A DNA stretch of 12,520 nt from Chitinophagaceae bacterium (GTDB lineage: Bacteria; Bacteroidota; Bacteroidia; Chitinophagales; Chitinophagaceae). The stretch is taken from assembly GCA_019747455.1 (NCBI GenBank), contig JAIEQT010000450.1, forward strand, positions 1 to 12,520. The letters are read 5' to 3'. This document shows, piece by piece, positions 6,392 to 11,972 of the stretch (its first letter is position 1; every line of letters begins with the position of its first letter). Both the position numbers and the translations under genes were made by a program. The notes below the pieces were generated by a model. The model searched no databases. It saw nothing but the letters and a program-made list of their open reading frames with translations, and was not told where the DNA came from.

Positions 6392-6722
6392 ATGCTGCTT
6401 TTATTTTGAGTGCCAATTCAACTTCGTTTTTAGGTGTCTTTTGCGTTTTCTTTTGAAAACCATTCGCTATAACAACTAATTGTCCTTTATCAAAGAAACA
6501 GAAAATACGGAAAATATCACTACCAGTTTGAACCCTGATCTCATAAAGACCTTCTGTATTTTCAATATGCTTTAGATAGGTCTCAGGTACTCTTGGTAAA
6601 TCTTCAATCAAATCAAACGTCCAAACAATTTTTGCTCTTACCTTTTTGTCTAGTTTCTCAAAAAAGCGTTGGAAGTAATCCTTGTAGAAGAAAATAACTC
6701 TAGATTTCTGTTTGCTAGCCAC
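6375..6722 (-). CDS. higB: HigB-like toxin, RelE/ParE superfamily (phage Gp49-like)
   Basis: The product (115 residues from the GTG at 6722) matches the Gp49-like branch of the RelE fold: RVIFFYKDYFQRFFEKLDKKV at the N-terminus, the central GLYEIRVQTGSDIFRIFCFFD with the basic residues used in mRNA cleavage, and the conserved end VVIANGFQKKTQKTP. It probably cleaves ribosome-bound mRNA when free of the antitoxin. The frame extends to a GTG at 6746 (123 residues), but that codon sits inside a perfect dyad and ahead of a TATTTTTG promoter motif, so I prefer the inner GTG at 6722. Family members usually begin shortly before the RVIFF strand, which supports this. The gene overlaps the antitoxin start by 17 bp. 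Confidence 0.86.
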   Translation of the reverse strand: MASKQKSRVIFFYKDYFQRFFEKLDKKVRAKIVWTFDLIEDLPRVPETYLKHIENTEGLYEIRVQTGSDIFRIFCFFDKGQLVVIANGFQKKTQKTPKNEVELALKIKAAYESEK

Positions 6723-6726
6723 AAAG

Positions 6727-6760
6727 CAAAAATATGAAAGTTTCACTAAAGTGAAACTTT
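6727..6760 (-). promoter_or_regulatory. Promoter and perfect-dyad operator of the toxin-antitoxin operon
   Basis: AAAGTTTCAC (6737-6746) and GTGAAACTTT (6751-6760) form perfect 10-bp arms around the 4-base centre TAAA. On the minus strand this dyad is followed by TATTTTTG (6727-6734), an exact TAnnTTTG -7 element, with TTTC 18 bp further upstream inside the dyad as a possible -33. A HigBA complex bound there would block the promoter. On the plus strand the same dyad is followed by eight T and would look like an intrinsic terminator, but no plus-strand gene precedes it. Confidence 0.6.
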
Positions 6761-6782
6761 TTTTTACAACATGCTACTTACC

Positions 6783-7640
6783 TTATATTTTAATGTTGTT
6801 CGCTTTAAATTTCGTCAGGAGCGCTACACCTAACCAGTATAGTAGGAAAAAAGGTATTCCGGGGATAAAGAATAACATTAAAAATTCGAGCTCTTTTGGG
6901 AATGGGAATTTTGTAATATAAACTGTAGTAGCCGATATAATTCCCAATAAACTAAGAAGCATATTAACGATTAGACACCATATCTTAATTTGTTTCCATC
7001 GATACAATGCTACTGTAAGCCATATTACTAATACAAATTGAAAATATCTTCCGATAACCCCTATGTTAAGAACACTATTATTATCATAACTTTTATCAAA
7101 ATCGACAATATTCTTACCTTGTTTTATCCATGCTTGTAACGCTTCAGGAAATAAATAATGATGATTAAATTCCCATATAAACTCCCCTACCGAAATAATA
7201 AAAATCAGCACTATTATCCATCGGGCCATTTTATTTACTTTACCCAAACCACTTCTGAATAACATGGATACTGCTATACTAAAGAACAAAAGTGCAATAA
7301 AAAGAAAGCTATACCTCAAATGCTCTCTTTCAGGGTGTTCCAACATTTTGAGGCTAATATCGGGCGCAGAAGCCAACCCAAATATGCCAACCAATGGATA
7401 TAACAGAAAAAAAAGAAATACAGCGGCTAAGGATATTTTTTCTGATGAGCCAAACAGGTATTTGCGCAAGGCTAATACCATAAAAGCAATAGCAATGGGA
7501 AGAATAGCACTAATGACTACATATTTTTGAAAATTACTACTTAGTGCATAGGGCGAATATTTACCGATGCTCATTGCTAACAAAAACGGTAAAATAATTA
7601 ACAGAAAGGTTGCTATTGTTACTACTATTTTCCTTTTCAT
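6783..7640 (-). CDS. Integral membrane protein of unknown function, about 8 TM segments
   Basis: I do not recognise the family. The 285-residue product has about eight hydrophobic spans, at roughly 6-24, 40-60, 70-92, 108-128, 139-157, 196-214, 217-243 and 249-278. A basic start (MKRKIV) favours a cytoplasmic N-terminus. The longest soluble loop, about 158-194, is EFNHHYLFPEALQAWIKQGKNIVDF-like and includes a His-His pair. No catalytic motif or transporter signature stands out. ATG 7640 is the first sensible start and has no Shine-Dalgarno. It lies 83 bp after the AraC regulator gene on the same strand, so it may be read from the NmrA/AraC transcript. Its end faces the toxin-antitoxin promoter, 23 bp away. 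Confidence 0.7.
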   Translation of the reverse strand: MKRKIVVTIATFLLIILPFLLAMSIGKYSPYALSSNFQKYVVISAILPIAIAFMVLALRKYLFGSSEKISLAAVFLFFLLYPLVGIFGLASAPDISLKMLEHPEREHLRYSFLFIALLFFSIAVSMLFRSGLGKVNKMARWIIVLIFIISVGEFIWEFNHHYLFPEALQAWIKQGKNIVDFDKSYDNNSVLNIGVIGRYFQFVLVIWLTVALYRWKQIKIWCLIVNMLLSLLGIISATTVYITKFPFPKELEFLMLFFIPGIPFFLLYWLGVALLTKFKANNIKI

Positions 7641-7723
7641 TTGTTGTGATAATTAAATTGAGGGAGCTGCTCGTACAAAGATTATTAAAACAAGAAGGCT
7701 GGTATAGTAAAAAAGCGACAACT

Positions 7724-8509
7724 TTAATAAATAATAGCATTTTCAAAATCAAAATCACTCGGTACTTCATTGGTAAACTGCTTAAAATCGCGAAGCAGGT
7801 GCATCTGATCATAATAACACACCATATGCGTAATGTTCGTCCATGTGAGGTTGGGCATACTTTTTTTAGCTTTCAGGGCTTCGTTAAACTTTATAACTCT
7901 TTGATATAATTTAAGCGTTTCCCCGGTTCGTGTTAAAAATTTTCTTTCAAATTGTCTTTTACTCAAACAGGCATCCGAAGCCAATGTATTTAATGAGTAT
8001 TCATGTAATCCCTTTTGGTTGATCACCTGATCAACCGGGTGAAAATACGTCTTACTCTTTTTTGCTGTATCAATAAAATATTTGTTTGCAAAGCCCGTCA
8101 TCTCTTCAAAACTAAGCGCATTGGTAATTTGTTCTTTCAAAGTCTTTATTGAATTACCCAAAACAGAAATAGTTTCTGTATGTACGTTTTCGAATAACGA
8201 CATGGGAACACCAAACAATCTATAAAATCCACCTGTTTGAAAAATCACTTTAAACATGCTATAATCATTTGGCGTAAGCATATCTATTCTTACTGAAGAT
8301 TGCCTGATGATGAACGTATCGGCTGTTTTATAAAATGCTCCCTCAATCCTACTATAGGGGGCATTTCGGGGGAAAAAGCAAATGGCTTCTTCGGGTGTAG
8401 GCGTGTTAGATAAAGATACAGGAGAGGCTTTTTCCCAATATACATACCAGTACTCTTTGATAAATGGGGCCAAAAAAGGGCTGGGCTTTATTTTGAGTAG
8501 ATCGGGCAT
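7724..8509 (-). CDS. AraC-family transcriptional regulator
   Basis: The 261-residue product has a C-terminal AraC/XylS DNA-binding domain with two helix-turn-helix units: SLNTLASDACLSKRQFERKF (172-191) and the later CYYDQMHLLRDFKQFTNEVPSDF (231-253), which matches the family signature GYYDQSHFxRDFKxFTGxxPSxF. The N-terminal 150 residues resemble the DUF6597-type sensory region found in many Bacteroidota regulators (PFLAPFIKEYWYVYW, then ICFFPRNAPYSR). The ligand is unknown. Start ATG 8509 follows a dyad-rich leader. It lies 63 bp after the NmrA-like gene and 83 bp before the membrane protein, all on the minus strand. It may regulate these neighbours. Confidence 0.9.
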   Translation of the reverse strand: MPDLLKIKPSPFLAPFIKEYWYVYWEKASPVSLSNTPTPEEAICFFPRNAPYSRIEGAFYKTADTFIIRQSSVRIDMLTPNDYSMFKVIFQTGGFYRLFGVPMSLFENVHTETISVLGNSIKTLKEQITNALSFEEMTGFANKYFIDTAKKSKTYFHPVDQVINQKGLHEYSLNTLASDACLSKRQFERKFLTRTGETLKLYQRVIKFNEALKAKKSMPNLTWTNITHMVCYYDQMHLLRDFKQFTNEVPSDFDFENAIIY

Positions 8510-8515
8510 CTATAC

Positions 8516-8549
8516 CTTGAATATAAATCAATATTCAGGTAAATTCAAG
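8516..8549. promoter_or_regulatory. Nested dyads in front of the AraC gene
   Basis: CTTGAAT (8516-8522) and ATTCAAG (8543-8549) are perfect 7-bp inverted copies. Nested within them TGAATAT (8518-8524) and ATATTCA (8531-8537) form a second pair around a 6-base centre. The position, just before the AraC start and after the NmrA gene, suits an autoregulatory site or a small hairpin. No -7 element is clear. Confidence 0.3.
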
Positions 8550-8572
8550 AAAAAGTTGGTGCGATAGTCTTT

Positions 8573-9457
8573 TTATTTCCAATTAATTGTTTCTGCCCAC
8601 TCATCGAATGTTTGGAGTTTGATGTCAAAAATGTTTTCAACAACTGTTCTATTGTAAAATGCTTTGAAGGGTTCTGTATTCAGGGCTATATTACCATAAA
8701 TACCGGCTATTTCACCTGCAATTTCTTCATTGTACATCTGCAAAAGGAATTGCTTAAACTGATCAGGTTTTTGATATACATAAGTCACTTGCTTACCCAA
8801 AATAGTTGAAACTTTAGTTGCTATCTCATTACCCGACATTAGCTCTCCACCAATAGGAAATATTTTACCGATCAATTCCTTTTTCAATAAAGCCTTATAA
8901 GTGTATTGTGCCAAATTGTAATGACTTAGCCACGCAAATTGCGCATCGGCCGGTAAGGGATATCCGATTATTAAATTTTCCTTTATCACCGGCAGCGACC
9001 AAGGTGCAGTTAGATTATCAAGATAAAAAGAGGGCATAATGGTAATCAATGGAATATTTGCGGCAGTAAATTTTTCATACATTTCTAATTTTATATCAGC
9101 AGCTACCGAACCTGTTTTTTGCGGCGGCATCGGTAAACTGGTATTGAACACTATGCTTTCTAAATTCGCCTGACTGAATGCATATATCAAATTATCCGTA
9201 TATGCTCTTAAGGTATCCCATTCATATATTAGCGGATAAACAAGCGATACGTTAGTTACATCCACCATGGCATTGGCAAGACTTTCTTTGTTGAGAAAGT
9301 CGCCAACTACTGTTTCAATTTCATTGGCTTTAAACCATTCGTCATTGTCGGTTTTGGTAAGCAGGGCTTTTACTTTTATGCCATTATTTACTAAATGCCT
9401 TACCACTGCACCTCCCTGTGCGCCTGTTGCACCGGTAACTAAAACTTTCATGTTCAT
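8573..9457 (-). CDS. NmrA-like NAD(P)-dependent oxidoreductase / quinone reductase-like
   Basis: The 294-residue product is an atypical short-chain dehydrogenase of the NmrA/QorB group. The N-terminal Rossmann motif VLVTGATGAQGGAVVRHLV (5-23) has the GxxGxxGG dinucleotide loop, followed by VGDF (51-54), which contacts the adenine, and FNTSLPMPP after the fourth strand. YP LIYE and the C-terminal substrate lid (TFDEWAETINW) are family-typical. Such proteins either reduce quinones with NAD(P)H (QorB/YtfG) or sense the dinucleotide ratio. The divergent HxlR regulator makes a redox or quinone-stress role likely by analogy with the qorB/qorR pair. Start: ATG at 9457 or two codons later at 9451. 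The promoter TAATTTTG and GTATAC operators lie upstream. Confidence 0.88.
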   Translation of the reverse strand: MNMKVLVTGATGAQGGAVVRHLVNNGIKVKALLTKTDNDEWFKANEIETVVGDFLNKESLANAMVDVTNVSLVYPLIYEWDTLRAYTDNLIYAFSQANLESIVFNTSLPMPPQKTGSVAADIKLEMYEKFTAANIPLITIMPSFYLDNLTAPWSLPVIKENLIIGYPLPADAQFAWLSHYNLAQYTYKALLKKELIGKIFPIGGELMSGNEIATKVSTILGKQVTYVYQKPDQFKQFLLQMYNEEIAGEIAGIYGNIALNTEPFKAFYNRTVVENIFDIKLQTFDEWAETINWK

Positions 9458-9487
9458 ATTATTTTATTTGAATGATGAATAATTCTC

Positions 9488-9495
9488 CAAAATTA
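9488..9495 (-). promoter_or_regulatory. -7 element (TAATTTTG) of the NmrA-like gene
   Basis: The minus strand reads TAATTTTG, an exact TAnnTTTG match about 31 bp before the start codon. The region expected for -33, about 19 bp further up, falls at the edge of the GTATAC operator cluster. A bound regulator would therefore cover this promoter. Confidence 0.55.
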
Positions 9496-9514
9496 TCTAC
9501 CTTCACTATATAAA

Positions 9515-9556
9515 ATATACCAGTATACTAAAGTATACCGGTATACCCAAGTATAT
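9515..9556. promoter_or_regulatory. Operator cluster for the HxlR regulator (GTATAC repeats)
   Basis: TATAC cores occur at 9516, 9524, 9534 and 9542, with a TATAT variant at 9552, so spacings alternate 8, 10, 8, 10 bp. They form two near-identical dyads: ATATACCAGTATAC (9515-9528) and the perfect palindrome GTATACCGGTATAC (9533-9546), centred 18 bp apart. HxlR-family dimers bind such GTATAC-like palindromes between divergent genes. The left dyad reaches the NmrA -33 region and the right side ends 18 bp before the HxlR start. Confidence 0.75.
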
Positions 9557-9574
9557 CGACTTAAAAAATCTTAC

Positions 9575-9916
9575 ATGAAGTCTTCCAGAGAATGTATTGA
9601 ATATATCCGTCCGGTAAGAGATGTTTTAGATATAATTAATGGAAAGTGGAAATTACCAATTCTAATTTCCTTGTCGTTCGGTAACAAAAGATTTAAAGAA
9701 CTGGAGAAAGAGGTAGAAGGTATCACGCCAAAAATGCTATCAAAAGAATTAAGAGATTTAGAAATGAATCAGCTTATTATTAGATCTGTTTATGATACGG
9801 TACCGGTTTCTGTTGAATATAGCTTATCAGAATATGGCAAGTCATTAGATAGTGTCATTGATGCTTTGAGAGAATGGGGAAAAAAGCATAGAAATAAACT
9901 ATTCGCAAAGTTATAA
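9575..9916 (+). CDS. HxlR-family winged-helix regulator (QorR/HypR-like)
   Basis: The 113-residue product has the standard HxlR length and motifs: a near-N-terminal cysteine (C7), RPVRDVLDIINGKWKLPILISL at about 12-33, the recognition segment GITPKMLSKELRDLE (49-63), and the wing strand PVSVEYSLSEYG (78-89). In QorR, YodB and HypR the corresponding cysteine near residue 6-7 senses quinones, diamide or hypochlorite, and the oxidised protein changes DNA binding. Here C7 is the only cysteine in the protein, so intersubunit or mixed-disulfide sensing would be needed. It is divergent from the NmrA-like gene across a palindromic operator cluster, so it probably represses that gene and itself. ATG 9575 has no Shine-Dalgarno. 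Confidence 0.92.
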   Translation: MKSSRECIEYIRPVRDVLDIINGKWKLPILISLSFGNKRFKELEKEVEGITPKMLSKELRDLEMNQLIIRSVYDTVPVSVEYSLSEYGKSLDSVIDALREWGKKHRNKLFAKL

Positions 9917-9958
9917 TATATTGCGACAGCGCTACTACTAATCCCTTTTCTATTAAGG

Positions 9959-10011
9959 TCACGCCAAAGTACCGAAAACTATCTTAATACTTAGTATATG
10001 GCGTGATTTTT
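9959..10011 (+). terminator. Hairpin after the HxlR gene, possible terminator
   Basis: TCACGCCA (9959-9966) and TGGCGTGA (9999-10006) are perfect 8-bp inverted copies followed by TTTTT at 10007-10011. Within the 32-nt loop AAGTA (9967-9971) can pair with TACTT (9988-9992). It lies 43 bp after the HxlR stop. The loop is longer than in most intrinsic terminators, so it may instead be one end of a small mobile or repeated element. Confidence 0.4.
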
Positions 10012-10013
10012 AA

Positions 10014-10115
10014 TCAACCTATCTCAGGACGAGACAGCACAAATGTTGAGGCTTATTCCTTCAGCCCAAATTGCAGCAAACTCCTTTTTGTGCGTTCGCC
10101 CTTCTCGTGTCTGAG
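10014..10115. repeat. Imperfect palindromic element after the hydrolase gene
   Basis: Three spaced segments on the left, CTCAG (10023-10027), ACGAG (10029-10033) and GCACAAA (10037-10043), are mirrored on the right by TTTGTGC (10087-10093), CTCGT (10104-10108) and CTGAG (10111-10115). That gives 17 paired positions with bulges around a 43-nt loop. The loop holds GGCT/AGCC and the near-palindrome TTGCAGCAA (10071-10079). An alternative stem TCAAC/GTTGA (10014-10018, 10045-10049) is possible. The bulged-stem layout resembles integron attC sites or small REP/MITE-like elements, but the conserved attC core triplets are not in place. It ends 13 bp from the serine hydrolase stop. Confidence 0.45.
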
Positions 10116-10127
10116 TATTTAATAATT

Positions 10128-11600
10128 TTATCTTTTGTTCCAAAGTTCATTGCCTAGGTATAGTTTTTCAGTCAATAGCTTTTCTACTACTTTGTTGTCA
10201 TTATCTCCATTTAAAAATATCAACCAACCATTTTTGCTTTTTGGGAACATTATTGCAACTGTACTTACACCAGGGTCTTTTCCTGTGTGCATTAAAGCAT
10301 ACTCTCCATTACTGAAACCTGTTAGCTTTTCCCAACCCAATCCAAAAAAATCATTGTCTTTTAATTTAGTTTGATTTTTATGCATTTCATTAAGTACATC
10401 TTGAGATAATTCAGCTCCATTTAAAATATATACAAGAAAGTTACCATAATCTTCTACTGTCGTTAAGAGATTAGCTGCACCATTTGCTTTAAAATATTTA
10501 CTTGTTTCATAGGCATTTCCATCTTTGTCATAATTTCTAATATATCTTGTTTCATCCATAGATTTGTCCCACCAAAAATGGGTGTCTTTCATTTTGGCAG
10601 GTTTAAAAAGCCAGTCTGCTGCTAATTCTTCTAGTCTTTTACCAAATTTTGCTTCTAATGCTTTTCGTAGGTACTCAAATCCTTCACCTGAATATTGAAA
10701 CTTTGTTCCCGGCTCAAATTCAAAACTTAGTTTTTTGCTTTGCGTTAAGTAACGCCAATTAGGAAATCCAGTTTGATGTGAAAGGATAATTTTTGGAGTT
10801 AGTTTTTTACTTCTACTATCATTTTTGAGGTCAGGTTCTTTCCAGTATTTATCCAACTGCTCATCTATTCCTAATTTTCCAGCATTAATTAATTTTAGCG
10901 TAACAAGTGCAGTAACTGGCTTTGTAAGTGAAGCTACTTTAAAAATGGAATTATACGAAGCAGAATTATTTTTGTTTTGACTAGTAAACACCTGTATTTG
11001 TTTTAATTTTCCATTTTCAATTACACCCAAACCTAAAACTGGAACTTTTTCTTTTAAAAGTAACTTTTCGATTTCATTTTCAAAAATGCTTTGTGTTGCA
11101 GATTTTTCTGGGTCGTGATGGTCAAAACTCAATACTTCTTTCAACAGCCAGTTTCCATTTTCCAATAACCAAACGTGTAAGAATTTAGCTTTACTGGTAG
11201 GTGTGTCTTTCTTATTGGGCTCCCTTATGTAAAAGTTATGAATACCACTTTGAATAGCTCCGTATAATTTACCATCGTTATACAATGGGAATACTTCTAA
11301 ACTATTTTCTTCAACCTTTCTAACTGGTTTATAATTAGGATTAGAGCATATATTTTTTCTGGTATTTTCCAAAAAGTCAGCTTTAGTTTGAATACCACTT
11401 TGGTCGTGAAAAAATAATAAATCTTTGTGTATGGCACTTTTTAGATATACAGTGTCGCAAAGATTGAAAGCTCTTTCAAAGAAAACACTATCCTGCTTTT
11501 TCAAGTCTAGAAAAAGTTGGGAATTTTTAGCTACTTGTCCATTTAGTAAATTGATTGTACAAGCAGCTAGTAAAATTGTAAGCAAATGTCTTTTCATCAT
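10128..11600 (-). CDS. Exported serine hydrolase, beta-lactamase/esterase fold with NTF2-like N-domain
   Basis: The 490-residue product starts with an export signal (MMKRHLLTILLAAC). LAAC at 11-14 is an acceptable lipobox, while cleavage before Q22 would make it a soluble periplasmic protein. Residues about 27-160 resemble a DUF4440/SnoaL (NTF2-like) domain, with LHVWLLENGNWLLKEVLSFDHH at its end. Residues about 175-490 are a class C beta-lactamase/penicillin-binding-like domain with the nucleophile motif S224-L-T-K227, the second motif Y303-S-G, and the third motif H438-T-G. These residues define the active-site serine, lysine and tyrosine. Substrates could be esters, peptides or beta-lactams. 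Resistance should not be assumed. Base use is more AT-rich than purK or hpd, consistent with a different history. It follows an upstream terminator. Confidence 0.88.
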   Translation of the reverse strand: MMKRHLLTILLAACTINLLNGQVAKNSQLFLDLKKQDSVFFERAFNLCDTVYLKSAIHKDLLFFHDQSGIQTKADFLENTRKNICSNPNYKPVRKVEENSLEVFPLYNDGKLYGAIQSGIHNFYIREPNKKDTPTSKAKFLHVWLLENGNWLLKEVLSFDHHDPEKSATQSIFENEIEKLLLKEKVPVLGLGVIENGKLKQIQVFTSQNKNNSASYNSIFKVASLTKPVTALVTLKLINAGKLGIDEQLDKYWKEPDLKNDSRSKKLTPKIILSHQTGFPNWRYLTQSKKLSFEFEPGTKFQYSGEGFEYLRKALEAKFGKRLEELAADWLFKPAKMKDTHFWWDKSMDETRYIRNYDKDGNAYETSKYFKANGAANLLTTVEDYGNFLVYILNGAELSQDVLNEMHKNQTKLKDNDFFGLGWEKLTGFSNGEYALMHTGKDPGVSTVAIMFPKSKNGWLIFLNGDNDNKVVEKLLTEKLYLGNELWNKR

Positions 11601-11957
11601 TTTAAATTATTTTTAAATTCAGAAACTTAGATATTTAGTGAGGTTTCAATAGCATGAAGCACAACTTGTAAATCTAAGAAGGTTTTATAGGATTTTGAAG
11701 TTTCACAATATCACACAAATTACTGCAAATAAACTCTTTATAAAAAATTGCGAAACCGTAATCGAGTTTCGCAAATACAACCAAAATTTTTACCACAACA
11801 ACAGCTAGATTATTAGCATTCATCAGCCCTCCCGTATGTATACGCAATATATTTTAGATGCAATTGCTGAATAAATTTACAGATAAATACCAGTAGAAAT
11901 ACCTAGGTAAAATTACTTACTACAGAAACAGCACTAAAAAAACCCAATGACTATTGA
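11601..11957. other. 357-bp intergenic region, no convincing gene
   Basis: This AT-rich gap separates the hydrolase start from the DUF3078 stop. It contains a strong minus-strand terminator (11742-11774), the palindrome TACCTAGGTA at 11900-11909, and the start of a heptamer array at 11945. The hydrolase promoter must lie in 11601-11740. A weak candidate is TAAGTTTC on the minus strand with TTG 17 bp upstream. A 49-codon minus-strand frame across the hairpin is considered spurious. Confidence 0.5.
11742..11774 (-). terminator. Intrinsic terminator, minus strand
   Basis: TTGCGAAAC (11748-11756) and GTTTCGCAA (11766-11774) are perfect 9-bp inverted copies with a 9-base loop. On the minus strand the stem is followed by a T-rich run (TTTTTTATA). 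It lies 184 bp after the DUF3078 stop and upstream of the hydrolase gene, so it should end the DUF3078 transcript and insulate the hydrolase. Confidence 0.75.
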
Positions 11958-11972
11958 CTACTGACTATTGAC
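11945..11972. repeat. Tandem heptamer array GTCAATA overlapping the DUF3078 stop
   Basis: On the minus strand four 7-bp units read GTCAATA, GTCAGTA, GTCAATA, GTCATTG. The first units encode the last residues V-N-S-Q and the TAG stop (11958-11960) of the DUF3078 gene. The units belong to the same GTCANTA family as the array at the purK end and have the same orientation relative to their gene. Confidence 0.9.

Noticed and set aside
6737..6765. Intrinsic terminator on the plus strand
   Set aside because: The stem and T-run fit, but there is no plus-strand gene upstream for about 700 bp, whereas the same dyad overlaps the minus-strand toxin-antitoxin promoter.
10014..10115. Integron attC site as a firm call
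   Set aside because: The bulged stem is suggestive, but complementary RYYYAAC and GTTRRRY core sites are not found at the two ends and no integrase is visible, so it is kept only as a hypothesis.
11674..11823. 49-codon minus-strand ORF in the gap before the hydrolase
   Set aside because: It runs through a perfect terminator hairpin with a T-run, is valine-rich without a recognisable family, and has no promoter motif of its own.
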